From NCBI RefSeq assembly GCF_019969725.1, contig NZ_JAHXYW010000001.1, positions 186,001-250,000 on the forward strand: 64,000 bases of DNA, given 5' to 3'. Shown piece after piece: positions 1 to 7,322 of this stretch. Both the position numbers and the translations under genes were made by a program. Position 1 is the stretch's first letter. Each line of letters begins with the position of its first letter. The stretch is from Neobacillus bataviensis. GTDB lineage: Bacteria; Bacillota; Bacilli; Bacillales_B; DSM-18226. A model generated the notes under the pieces. That model did no database searches and was not told the origin of the DNA. It saw only the letters and a list, made by a program, of their open reading frames with translations.

Positions 1-63
1 AAGGGGGAAATTGAGCAACTAGGTTATTTTCATTTAGATTATTCGTCAGATTTTGTCCCCTAA
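1..63 (+). CDS. C-terminal tail of an upstream gene (partial)
   Basis: Frame 1 is open from the window edge to a TAA at 61-63 and gives 20 residues ending in ...YSSDFVP. The start lies outside the window, so no family can be assigned. It may be a real 3' end or chance; the absence of any other use for this stretch and the gap of about 100 bases to the next ribosome site fit a gene end. Confidence 0.3.
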   Translation, partial: KGEIEQLGYFHLDYSSDFVP

Positions 64-165
64 TACCTATGGTGTATTTTTCAGGAGGACATTCTTTTTT
101 TAGCATTTGGATGGTGTTTACCCATATATTTATTCTACACCACTATTAGAGGGGGAATTGATTTT

Positions 166-906
166 ATGAATCAACAAACCTTAATAATGGATTTAGATGA
201 TACCCTCATCCACTGCAGCAAGTACTTTAGGAAGTCTAAAAACCAATTTGCTGATCAAATGCTCGATTGGTTTCATTCTGCAACGAGAGAAGAGATCCTC
301 CAAAAACAGTTGGAGATTGACTTAAAAAATGTTGAAGAATTCGGCTTACATTCTTCCTTATATCCCGAATCGCTCGTTTTAACCTATAAATATTTTTGCG
401 TGAAATATGGAAGAGGAATTTCAGATTTTGAAATAAAACATATACACAGTATCGGCCAAAGTGTTTTTCAGATTGATGTGCAGCCGTTCCCTTATTTATA
501 TGAAGTATTGGATAGGCTGCAGGAGGATGGCCATGATTTAGTTTTATTTACTGGCGGCGATGAAAAAAATCAAAGAAGGAAAATTAACCAATTAGGTTTG
601 GAAAATTACTTTGGAGAGCGTGTGTTTATTTGTGAACACAAAAATTCATACGCGTTGCAAATGGTCCTGGATGAGATTGCGACGGAGAAGTATTTCACCT
701 GGATGGTCGGTAATTCTCTTAAAACAGATATTAAGCCAGCGATTGAGCTTGGAATTAATGCCATCCATATCCCAGCGGAAATTGATTGGAGCTATAACAT
801 ATTGGATATTGATATTGAACCAAACGGGACTGTTGCTGAATTGCAATCACTGCTGCAGCTTCCGGAATATTTGCGGGATTACGCTTTTTATCAGGTAGCT
901 AAATAA
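166..906 (+). CDS. HAD-superfamily hydrolase
   Basis: A 246-residue cytoplasmic protein of the haloacid dehalogenase superfamily. Motif I is DLDDT (residues 9-13, nucleophile Asp9 and acid Asp11), motif II is the Thr in LFTGGDEKNQ (about 126-135), and the acidic motif IV is GNSLKTD near residue 180. The long helical insertion between motifs I and II (about 15-110) is a C1-type cap. The family contains mostly phosphatases; substrate cannot be told from sequence. The start follows an AGAGGGGG ribosome site. A hairpin terminator follows at once, so the gene is probably transcribed alone or as the last gene of an upstream operon. Confidence 0.85.
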   Translation: MNQQTLIMDLDDTLIHCSKYFRKSKNQFADQMLDWFHSATREEILQKQLEIDLKNVEEFGLHSSLYPESLVLTYKYFCVKYGRGISDFEIKHIHSIGQSVFQIDVQPFPYLYEVLDRLQEDGHDLVLFTGGDEKNQRRKINQLGLENYFGERVFICEHKNSYALQMVLDEIATEKYFTWMVGNSLKTDIKPAIELGINAIHIPAEIDWSYNILDIDIEPNGTVAELQSLLQLPEYLRDYAFYQVAK

Positions 907-913
907 TAGTTAA

Positions 914-948
914 AACCCTTGATTAAGTGACATGAATCAAGGGTTTTT
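914..948. terminator. Bidirectional rho-independent terminator
   Basis: An 11-bp stem (AACCCTTGATT paired with AATCAAGGGTT, loop of about 10) is followed by a T-run on the plus strand and preceded by an A-rich stretch. It lies between the HAD gene and the convergent YrzI-like gene. Confidence 0.75.
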
Positions 949-952
949 CTTT

Positions 953-1093
953 TTACATAAAGTGAGGCATTGAAATTTGCTGATCTTTATTTTTTTCGTA
1001 CAACTTTTCAACCATTTCTTGATGGACCGCGTCATTTACACTCATTTTACGTTTTTTGATGGTAATAGTTAAGAAAAATATATTTAAAGTCAT
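953..1093 (-). CDS. YrzI-family small protein
   Basis: A 46-residue protein beginning MTLNIFFLTITIKKR and ending KNKDQQISMPHFM. This layout (hydrophobic MTLNxxFLTxTI start, basic centre, EMVEKLYEKNKD, short tail) is that of the Bacillus YrzI family, whose function is unknown. The start is chosen at 1093 because AAAGGAGGA lies 6 bases upstream; the frame stays open further upstream to 1195, but that extension has no ribosome site. The protein may be membrane associated through residues 3-12. Confidence 0.7.
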   Translation of the reverse strand: MTLNIFFLTITIKKRKMSVNDAVHQEMVEKLYEKNKDQQISMPHFM

Positions 1094-1263
1094 TTTTGGT
1101 TCCTCCTTTATAGAGCTATATCTCGTATCTATTGATTTCATTATAAGGGCTGTTATTTTTAAGCGAATCGATATTGGGAAGGATTTCTTCAGCATTGATG
1201 GTCTTAAAGAAGTCTGGAACTTTGGTCGTAGAAATTCATTTAAAATGACTAGTCGGTTTATTA

Positions 1264-1290
1264 TTTGACCAAAAAAATATATACTCCCAT
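1264..1290 (-). pseudogene. Nine-codon ORF with a strong ribosome site (possible gene remnant)
   Basis: TTAAGGAGGAGG lies just upstream of an ATG at 1290, but the frame reads MGVYIFLVK and stops. A strong site in front of so short a frame, right behind a 22-bp palindrome, suggests either a leader peptide or the 5' end of a deleted gene. No longer homologous frame could be followed downstream on this strand. Confidence 0.3.
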
Positions 1291-1307
1291 TTAATTTCCT
1301 CCTCCTT

Positions 1308-1329
1308 AAATAGACTATATAGTCTATTT
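1308..1329. promoter_or_regulatory. 22-bp perfect palindrome, operator-like
   Basis: The sequence AAATAGACTAT is followed directly by its exact inverse complement. Perfect symmetry without a loop is typical of a dimeric repressor operator (TetR-like) and not of a terminator. It lies immediately upstream of the ribosome site for the minus-strand ORF starting at 1290. No matching repressor gene is seen beside it. Confidence 0.45.
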
Positions 1330-1408
1330 TTATTTTACCTTATCTTGGTAGGTTAATCAATTAGAAAAAATAAAAAAGACAAGCATCCAATCAGATGCCT
1401 GTCCCAAA

Positions 1409-1463
1409 TGTCCGCGTGGAGTGGACAAATCACCTAAAATGTCTTTTTACGGTGCCTGACACC
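1409..1463 (-). repeat. Dispersed GGTGCCTGACACC element, copy A
   Basis: Contains TGTCCGCGTGGAGTGGACA (1409-1427), then AATGTCTTTTTAC and GGTGCCTGACACC (1451-1463). The same parts occur at 34953-35018 and 44367-44437. Read on the minus strand it begins 3 bases after the stop codon of the response regulator gene, so it may act as its transcription terminator or 3' processing signal. Confidence 0.7.
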
Positions 1464-1466
1464 AAA

Positions 1467-2189
1467 CTACAAACAACACATATATACCCTCTCCGGTCGA
1501 CCCACGGTTCCGTAGGCCAGGTCGGCGGCGATTTTTTCTTGGGCTACGAGGTGTTCGAGGTAGCGTCTGGCGGTGGTTCGGCTGACGCCGATTTCTTTGG
1601 CGACCCGTTCGGCCGTTAAACCCTCGTCCACTTTCTCGAGAACCTCCAGTACTTTATCAAGAGTAAGCGGGTCAATCCCTTTTGGCAGATACCCCCTGTC
1701 GCCACTTATGCCTCCAGCTCCTTCACTTTCCTTACGAATAAGCATGTCCACCTGCTGCTGGGTAACATGGGTATTTTCCATATTTAATTGAATCAGCTTA
1801 TTGTGATACTCCTGATACCTTTGCAAAGATTGCTTAAATCGGTCAAAAACCACCGGCTTAATAATGTAATCAAATACCCCAATGCTAATAGCTTCCTGGA
1901 CCATTTGTATCTCTTTTGTGGCCGTTATCATGATGACGTCCATTTGTTTTGCTTGCTGTTTGGTTTCCTTCAATAGCTCAAGTCCATTCATATCAGGAAA
2001 ATAAACATCCAACAGAAGCAAATCGGGCTGCAGGATCTCAATTAAGGTCTTAGCCTCCACATAACTGGCGGCAATCCCAACCGTTTGGAAACCTTCCAGC
2101 TGTTCTAGAAACCGTTTTTGAATTTCCGCAATCCTCAAGTCATCCTCAACAATTAACACTTCGATAGGCTTGTATCCCGTCACTTTCAT
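1467..2189 (-). CDS. CitB/DcuR-type response regulator
   Basis: A 240-residue response regulator. The N-terminal receiver domain (about 9-125) has the acidic pair VEDD, phospho-acceptor Asp61 in LLLLDVYFP, Thr in MITATKE and Lys in YIIKP. The C-terminal half carries a helix-turn-helix (about 186-215, ERVAKEIGVSRTTARRYLEHL) as in CitB/DctR/MalR regulators of carboxylate transport. Its start overlaps the 3' end of the kinase gene by 44 bases, so the two are translated together; a GGGGGAG site precedes the ATG. The tctCBA carboxylate transporter 7 kb away is the likely target, by inference only. Confidence 0.9.
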   Translation of the reverse strand: MKVTGYKPIEVLIVEDDLRIAEIQKRFLEQLEGFQTVGIAASYVEAKTLIEILQPDLLLLDVYFPDMNGLELLKETKQQAKQMDVIMITATKEIQMVQEAISIGVFDYIIKPVVFDRFKQSLQRYQEYHNKLIQLNMENTHVTQQQVDMLIRKESEGAGGISGDRGYLPKGIDPLTLDKVLEVLEKVDEGLTAERVAKEIGVSRTTARRYLEHLVAQEKIAADLAYGTVGRPERVYMCCL

Positions 2190-3777
2190 TCAAACTCCCC
2201 CTTTGCTTTGGTATCGCCACCGTAAAAATCGTTCCCTCTCCCGCACTCGAAGAAAAGGTAACATAACCCCCTAAATCGTTTATTGCTTTTTGTACCAAAC
2301 TTAAGCCGATTCCGGCATTACTCCCGGTATTCTTGGTTGAAAAACCTGCTGAGAAAATTTGGTCCTGATGCTTTGAGTCTATACCTTTCCCGTTATCCTC
2401 TACTTCAATTATCAGGTCTTTTCCAAGATCCGTTAAAAACAGTGAAACTCGTTTTTCTTGCATGCCATTTTCCCTAACAGCTTCAAAGGCATTATTGACT
2501 AAATTTCCTATAATAGTCACTAATGAATCTCTGCTAATTTCTAAAGGGAGATCCTTAAAGCTGCTCTCTCTATCTATTGAAAGATCAATTTTCAATTCGC
2601 TTGCTAAACTTGCTTTTCCTAAAATGAATCCTGCAATAATCGGATCCGGAATTTCCCGCATTAAAAATTGAATAAACCCTTGGGCGACGTCCACCTCTCT
2701 AGAAATAAAATCAATAGCTTCCTTATAGGAACCGAGCTGGATCAAGCCCAGTAAAGTGTACAGACGGTTGGAATATTCGTGCGTCTGGGCACGCAGTCCT
2801 TCCGCATAAGCTTTTACATGTGATAATTCCTGAAGGAGCGAAGCAAGCTCGGACTTGTTCCGGAAGCTGGCAACAGCTCCTACGACTATTCCCCGCTTAT
2901 TAAAAATAGGAATGCGGTTAGCCAAAAAGACGTCCCCAAAAATCATTATTTCCTGATCATACTCTGCTCTTCCTGATCTAACGACGTCATAAAGCTTCGT
3001 ATTTTCAAGAACATCATCAATTTTTTTGCCCCTTAGTAAAATATCATTCGGAACATTCAAAATTTTATGAGCAGTTTCATTTACAACTGTGATCCGGCCA
3101 TCGGTATCGATTGCGATGATCGCCTCATGAATAGACTCAAGTATCGCATGCTTTTCCTGATACATCCAGGCTATTTCCTTTGGTTCAAATCCGAAAATGG
3201 CCCTTTTGATATTTAAAGAGATTAGTAGAGCAGCAATAAGTCCTCCTGCTAAAATAATCAGCGAAGCAACAAAGATTTTCCGTTGTATTTTCGAAACTTC
3301 TTTTTGAATATCAGTCTGAAGATAACCAACCGAAACAACACCAATGACCTCACCACCACTAAAAATCGGTGCTTTTCCTCTTAAAGAGGGCCCAAGGGTT
3401 CCTGTCGATTCAGAAATGACCGATTTCCCTTTAAATACACTGTCATTATCTCCCCCAACCATTTTTTGCCCTAAACGGCTTGGATTGGGGTGCGAGTATC
3501 GGATTTCATCCCGGTTTCCAATAACAATAAATTCTGCCCCCACCTGATGACGAATTTTCTCAGCAATGGGCTGAATAATGGCCGAAGGATTTTCGGTTCG
3601 AAACGCTGCTTGTATTTCAGGCATATTGGCGATCGATTGCGCTACCGATAAGGCCTTCGACCCGATTTCATGCTTCAAATTGGTTTCCAAAATATTTTTA
3701 AAAGTAAATTCAATAATCGTTCCCATCACAATAATCAGAATGGAGATCCCGAGCATTAACTTAGTATGTAATCGCAT
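2146..3777 (-). CDS. CitA/DcuS-type sensor histidine kinase
   Basis: A 543-residue membrane kinase: TM1 about 8-27, an extracellular Cache-type sensor domain (about 30-165), TM2 about 168-190, a cytoplasmic PAS domain (about 210-310), a Spo0B-like dimerization helix with His333 in AQTHEYSNRL, then an ATPase domain with N-box Asn429, DNGKGI (461-466) and GIGLSLV (489-495). RYSHPNPSRLGQ...GGD (93-110) is the ligand-binding signature of citrate and C4-dicarboxylate sensors. It is cotranscribed with the overlapping regulator at 1467-2189. The exact ligand is not known, but a di- or tricarboxylate is expected. Confidence 0.9.
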   Translation of the reverse strand: MRLHTKLMLGISILIIVMGTIIEFTFKNILETNLKHEIGSKALSVAQSIANMPEIQAAFRTENPSAIIQPIAEKIRHQVGAEFIVIGNRDEIRYSHPNPSRLGQKMVGGDNDSVFKGKSVISESTGTLGPSLRGKAPIFSGGEVIGVVSVGYLQTDIQKEVSKIQRKIFVASLIILAGGLIAALLISLNIKRAIFGFEPKEIAWMYQEKHAILESIHEAIIAIDTDGRITVVNETAHKILNVPNDILLRGKKIDDVLENTKLYDVVRSGRAEYDQEIMIFGDVFLANRIPIFNKRGIVVGAVASFRNKSELASLLQELSHVKAYAEGLRAQTHEYSNRLYTLLGLIQLGSYKEAIDFISREVDVAQGFIQFLMREIPDPIIAGFILGKASLASELKIDLSIDRESSFKDLPLEISRDSLVTIIGNLVNNAFEAVRENGMQEKRVSLFLTDLGKDLIIEVEDNGKGIDSKHQDQIFSAGFSTKNTGSNAGIGLSLVQKAINDLGGYVTFSSSAGEGTIFTVAIPKQRGSLNESDGIQAYRSVNC

Positions 3778-3840
3778 TCAACCACCCCTTACTCTATCAT
3801 ATAAAAAAAATCTACTATTAAAAAGAGGACAAAAAAATAA

Positions 3841-3862
3841 AACAGCCTTTTTTAAGACTGTT
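3841..3862 (-). terminator. Terminator of the lyase gene
   Basis: A 9-bp stem (one wobble pair, AACAGTCTT with AAGGCTGTT on the minus strand) is followed by TTTTATTTTTTT. It separates the lyase gene from the downstream kinase-regulator pair. Confidence 0.6.
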
Positions 3863-3869
3863 TTTATCT

Positions 3870-5354
3870 TTACAAGCAGAAATCCACCAATTCTTTCCTT
3901 TTACTAGCTAGTTTGCCAATCATAAGCTTCAAATCTTTTAAGCCTTCCCTTAATTGGTGCTTTCGACCTTCGATCATCCTCTTAACCTCTTTAGGGTTTG
4001 GTCCTCCTTGAATCCTTCTCACTTCGACAAAGTTTTCAGAGGATATAATTTTTTTCCAATCTTCCTCACTGAGCGATACTTTGGCCAAATCCTTAAGCAT
4101 TGAATTTATTTCATCCACCTTCCAATCGAACAATTCTTTTTGCTCTTTAACCGTCCTTTTTGAAAGGGTGCTCGCGATGGAATGTGCTTTTTTAAAGGAA
4201 ATATTATAGTTCCTTGTCAAGGTGTCGGCGAACTCGGTAATAGTAATGCAGGATTTTTCAGACATGACCTTTAAATGCTCCTCGTTTACAGTTAGTGTCA
4301 TCATAACGGCATACATGATTTTCATTACGCGGTTGGCTTTCGAAAATGCCCGATATAAATGAGGCTGCAAATCATCCTCCGTATCGACAATATCACCGAA
4401 GGGCGTATTATGAATCATTTGAACCGCTGCGAGCGCATCCCCATAAGAACTGCTTGCCAACGCCCGTGAGTGTTCGATCGACACTGGGTTACGTTTCTGC
4501 GGCATAATACTGCTGACTTGAACATAGGGGTCCGCTACCATGAATGAGCCGAATTCTCTTGTGACATGCAAGAGAAAATCTTGAATCCATCTTCCGGTAT
4601 TCAACATGCAGGCCATTAGAGCGGTGGACGCTTCTAGTAAATAATCGGCACCCGCGATCGAGTCATAAGAGTTTTCTATTACATTATTAAACCCTAATAA
4701 TTTACAGGTACGAGAACGATTGATTGGAAAACCGGTCGTCGATAGGGCTGCCGCACCGAGCGGAGATTGATTAACCGTTTCAAAGGCAGACCAAAGACGT
4801 TTGATGTCACGCATTAACACATCATAAATGGCTAATAAATAATGCCCTAAGGTCGTTGGCTGTGCGGGCTGGGTATGGGTATAGGCCGTCATATAGGTTT
4901 CGGTATGTTCTTCAGCCCTCTCAAGTAATACCTCACCCAATTGATAACTACTTTCAAGCAGCTGTAACAGATGTTCCCTTAACACCAGGCGGTACATGGC
5001 CACCCCCATATCGTTCCGGCTTCTCCCGATATGAATTTTTCCGGCAAGCTCTTCGCCGATTTCCTCCGCTATTTTAGCTTCAATCATAAAAAATAAATCC
5101 TCATATTGTGGATCGTAAGTGATTTGAATTGAATCTGTACTTGCAACCTTATTAATCCCCTCCAGCATTCTTCTCGCTTCTTCGGTTTTTATGATTTCCT
5201 GCTCCTTGAGCATGATCACATGAGCCCGGTGGATGTCGAACATAACGTGAAAAAGGTAATCCCTTTGATCGTTAAAAACCGGTTTTAACAGTTCTTCCTC
5301 GTAGGTCTTTCCGGGAAAAACCTGCCCTTCCTTTTTAATAAACTCATTATTCAT
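3870..5354 (-). CDS. Argininosuccinate-lyase-like (fumarase/aspartase superfamily) enzyme
   Basis: A 494-residue member of the argininosuccinate lyase family: HIGRSRND near 108-115, the catalytic-His region YTHTQPAQPTTLGH (about 158-171) and the signature SSIMPQKRNP (about 281-290) with the catalytic Ser. In biosynthetic ArgH the second region usually reads THLQRAQP; here the Arg is Pro. There is no argG nearby. Neighbours are a carboxylate-sensing two-component system and, 3.6 kb away, tctCBA, so I infer cleavage of an imported N-substituted aspartate-type compound to fumarate rather than arginine synthesis. The ATG at 5354 is preferred over the GTG at 5363 because GGAG lies 8 bases before it. 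Confidence 0.75.
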   Translation of the reverse strand: MNNEFIKKEGQVFPGKTYEEELLKPVFNDQRDYLFHVMFDIHRAHVIMLKEQEIIKTEEARRMLEGINKVASTDSIQITYDPQYEDLFFMIEAKIAEEIGEELAGKIHIGRSRNDMGVAMYRLVLREHLLQLLESSYQLGEVLLERAEEHTETYMTAYTHTQPAQPTTLGHYLLAIYDVLMRDIKRLWSAFETVNQSPLGAAALSTTGFPINRSRTCKLLGFNNVIENSYDSIAGADYLLEASTALMACMLNTGRWIQDFLLHVTREFGSFMVADPYVQVSSIMPQKRNPVSIEHSRALASSSYGDALAAVQMIHNTPFGDIVDTEDDLQPHLYRAFSKANRVMKIMYAVMMTLTVNEEHLKVMSEKSCITITEFADTLTRNYNISFKKAHSIASTLSKRTVKEQKELFDWKVDEINSMLKDLAKVSLSEEDWKKIISSENFVEVRRIQGGPNPKEVKRMIEGRKHQLREGLKDLKLMIGKLASKRKELVDFCL

Positions 5355-5428
5355 ACATTCCACTCCGATTATGGTCCTTTATTTAATTATACGAATGAAT
5401 TATTTTAAAGTGATTTTTAAAATAATCT

Positions 5429-5456
5429 TTCGACACACGAAATAAGATGCTATAAT
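5429..5456 (+). promoter_or_regulatory. Likely sigma-A promoter of the EamA transporter gene
   Basis: TTCGAC (5429-5434), 16 bases, then a perfect TATAAT (5451-5456). Transcription would start near 5463, which gives a normal leader for the start at 5501. Confidence 0.5.
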
Positions 5457-5500
5457 AAGCAAATGGATTTACATCAATGAACGATCAGAAAGGCGTGTTT

Positions 5501-6421
5501 ATGCCTATGTCAGGTAGTAATCAAAAAACTCTATTAAGCTTGTTTTTAGTATCGGTTCTGTGGGGATGCAATTATCCTGTTAGTGCTTACTTGCTTCAAG
5601 GATTTTCACCCGTGTTTTTGTCAACCGTCCGGATCTGTTTTACGTCACTGTTTTTAATCATTGTTGCCTTCTCCGTTAAAGGGATGAAGAGGCCAACAAA
5701 TACGGAGTGGAAATACCTGCTTGGTGTTGGTATCTTTGGAACGCTTCTTAATCAAACCTTTTATTTTACGGGGCTCAAACACACAACACCTGCAAATGCT
5801 TCTTTAATCCTTGCGCTTTCGCCCATTGCTACGATTTTATTAGAACGGATTATTTTTAAAGTAAAATTAACCTTAAAAAAGGCGTCGGGAGCGTTGATCA
5901 GTTTAATTGGCGTATTTTCAATCATTGGGGTTGGAAAAGGTTCAATCGGAATTTCATGGGGCGATTTCAATATTTTAATCGCGATGCTTTGTCTTTGTAT
6001 AAGTCTATTATTTATTCGAGGACTGTCGAAGACGATGAATTCCTTTGTCATTACGATTTATGCAACTGTCCTTGGCAGTGTCTTTATGATTCCCGCCGCT
6101 GGGGTAGAAAGAATTGTCAGCGGATCGGTCGTCAGCCATTCCATATTCATGTGGATTTTACTGATTGCAGCAGGGATTCTCGCACAAGGTGTGGCCGGTT
6201 TTTGGTGGAATAAGGGAGTTGCGAAGGCCGGTGCCGGTACGGCTTCCATGTTTATGAATATTCAGCCGTTTGTTGCTATAATTGCCTCCCATTTTATTTT
6301 GGGGAACCCGATTTTGATAAGCCAAATTATAGGTGGAATCCTCGTTTTATCTGGGGTTTATATTGCGAACTTACCATCTGTGAAACCTCTCATTAAACGA
6401 GGGACTAATAAAATGGCTTAA
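5501..6421 (+). CDS. EamA-family (DMT superfamily) transporter
   Basis: A 306-residue inner membrane protein with about ten hydrophobic helices in two EamA repeats (roughly 8-145 and 155-295). The first repeat has the usual SVLWGCNYPVSAYLL start and the proline-rich LALSPIATILLERI segment. The family exports or imports small metabolites; the substrate is unknown. The start at 5501 is preferred because AAAGGCG lies 5 bases upstream, while the ATG at 5477 has no ribosome site. It is transcribed away from the lyase gene. Confidence 0.85.
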   Translation: MPMSGSNQKTLLSLFLVSVLWGCNYPVSAYLLQGFSPVFLSTVRICFTSLFLIIVAFSVKGMKRPTNTEWKYLLGVGIFGTLLNQTFYFTGLKHTTPANASLILALSPIATILLERIIFKVKLTLKKASGALISLIGVFSIIGVGKGSIGISWGDFNILIAMLCLCISLLFIRGLSKTMNSFVITIYATVLGSVFMIPAAGVERIVSGSVVSHSIFMWILLIAAGILAQGVAGFWWNKGVAKAGAGTASMFMNIQPFVAIIASHFILGNPILISQIIGGILVLSGVYIANLPSVKPLIKRGTNKMA

Positions 6422-6483
6422 TTGGATTTTTTTCCTCGAACAATTCTTTTATCAATCACATATCTTAACAATAGGTGGTACAC

Positions 6484-6515
6484 CAAAAAAAGACCGCATC
6501 CCGAACGATACGGTC
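6484..6515 (-). terminator. Terminator of the ArsB-like permease operon
   Basis: On the minus strand GACCGTATC pairs with GATGCGGTC (one wobble pair), followed by TTTTTTT. Confidence 0.6.
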
Positions 6516-6540
6516 AAACTATAACTCTAGAAGTTTATGG

Positions 6541-6585
6541 ATAATCCATCAGCGTCTGCCAACGTAGGTGGATTATTCTTTTTGT
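6541..6585 (+). terminator. Possible terminator of the EamA gene
   Basis: GATAATCCATC pairs with GGTGGATTATTC across a loop of about 20 bases, followed by CTTTTTG on the plus strand. It lies 120 bases past the gene and the T-run is short. Confidence 0.35.
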
Positions 6586-6619
6586 GTAGGTATAATACTC
6601 ATAGACGATCACTCTTTTC

Positions 6620-7297
6620 TTACGGTAATTGTATTGTTTTAATATGCTCCAAATTTCGGATTACCCTTTCTCCATCGGCTGTTATTAAAGTGATTTTGTT
6701 ATTGCGAATTTTTTGGAGTAACCCAATTTTTTCATTATGTTCCCCTCCATCAATAATCACTAGTTGATTTTCAAATTTTTTCAACTGCTCATCTAGTGAT
6801 CTTGCTAATGGTGTGGCTTTAGTCATTTGTTGCAGGTTTTCGCTGCTTAAGGAATAAGGCGTTGTGTTTGGCGGATAGGGAATTAGCCATTTAACATGAT
6901 TCATCGAAATAAACATTTTTTTGTATACAGGAGAGTGAAAAACAAAATAGTCATTCATAATGCTGGTTAGGTAACCATGAATGGATTTATTTCCTGCTAC
7001 ATACACCTGAACAAATAGTCCTTTAGCAAAATTTAATGCTTTTCGAAACGATAATACTTCCATTTCAATCGGTTTTTCTGAAGGTGGTTGATAAGAGTTC
7101 TCTTCATCTTCGTTTAACATGGTTTCTTTCAATCTTTGAACATGAATAAAGGGAATATAGAGGAAGGAATGTTTTTTGTTATCGTATAAAACAATCATGT
7201 CCGATCCACTATCCAGAAGGGTTCCTTTGTGAAAATTTCCGCCAGAAATTTCAACTTCAATATTTTTCCCTATTAAATCAACAAAATCAACTAACAT
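6620..7297 (-). CDS. Three-repeat beta-rich protein of unknown function (DUF2642-like)
   Basis: A 225-residue soluble protein made of three similar units of about 52 residues (7-58, 88-140, 172-223). Each starts with a hydrophobic G/K-rich strand, holds a G-x-L turn (HKGTLLD, IHGYLTS, KIGLLQK) and ends with H-V/I-(Q/K)-x-(L/I). This resembles small Sm/SH3-like barrels of the Bacillus DUF2642 type, by pattern only. Two linkers (60-85 and 140-170) are polar. The start at 7297 has AAAAGGAG upstream; the frame is open to 7345 without a site. It follows the ArsB-like permease by 25 bases, so the two are cotranscribed. Confidence 0.55.
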   Translation of the reverse strand: MLVDFVDLIGKNIEVEISGGNFHKGTLLDSGSDMIVLYDNKKHSFLYIPFIHVQRLKETMLNEDEENSYQPPSEKPIEMEVLSFRKALNFAKGLFVQVYVAGNKSIHGYLTSIMNDYFVFHSPVYKKMFISMNHVKWLIPYPPNTTPYSLSSENLQQMTKATPLARSLDEQLKKFENQLVIIDGGEHNEKIGLLQKIRNNKITLITADGERVIRNLEHIKTIQLP

Positions 7298-7322
7298 CTT
7301 AAATCTCCTTTTCCCAAATGGT

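Noticed and set aside
1409..1463. Insertion sequence end
   Set aside because: No transposase frame near any of the three copies and no target duplication visible; kept as a small dispersed element only.
3870..5354. Arginine biosynthesis argH
   Set aside because: No argG is adjacent, the LQRAQ block is changed, and the neighbours are carboxylate sensors and a transporter.
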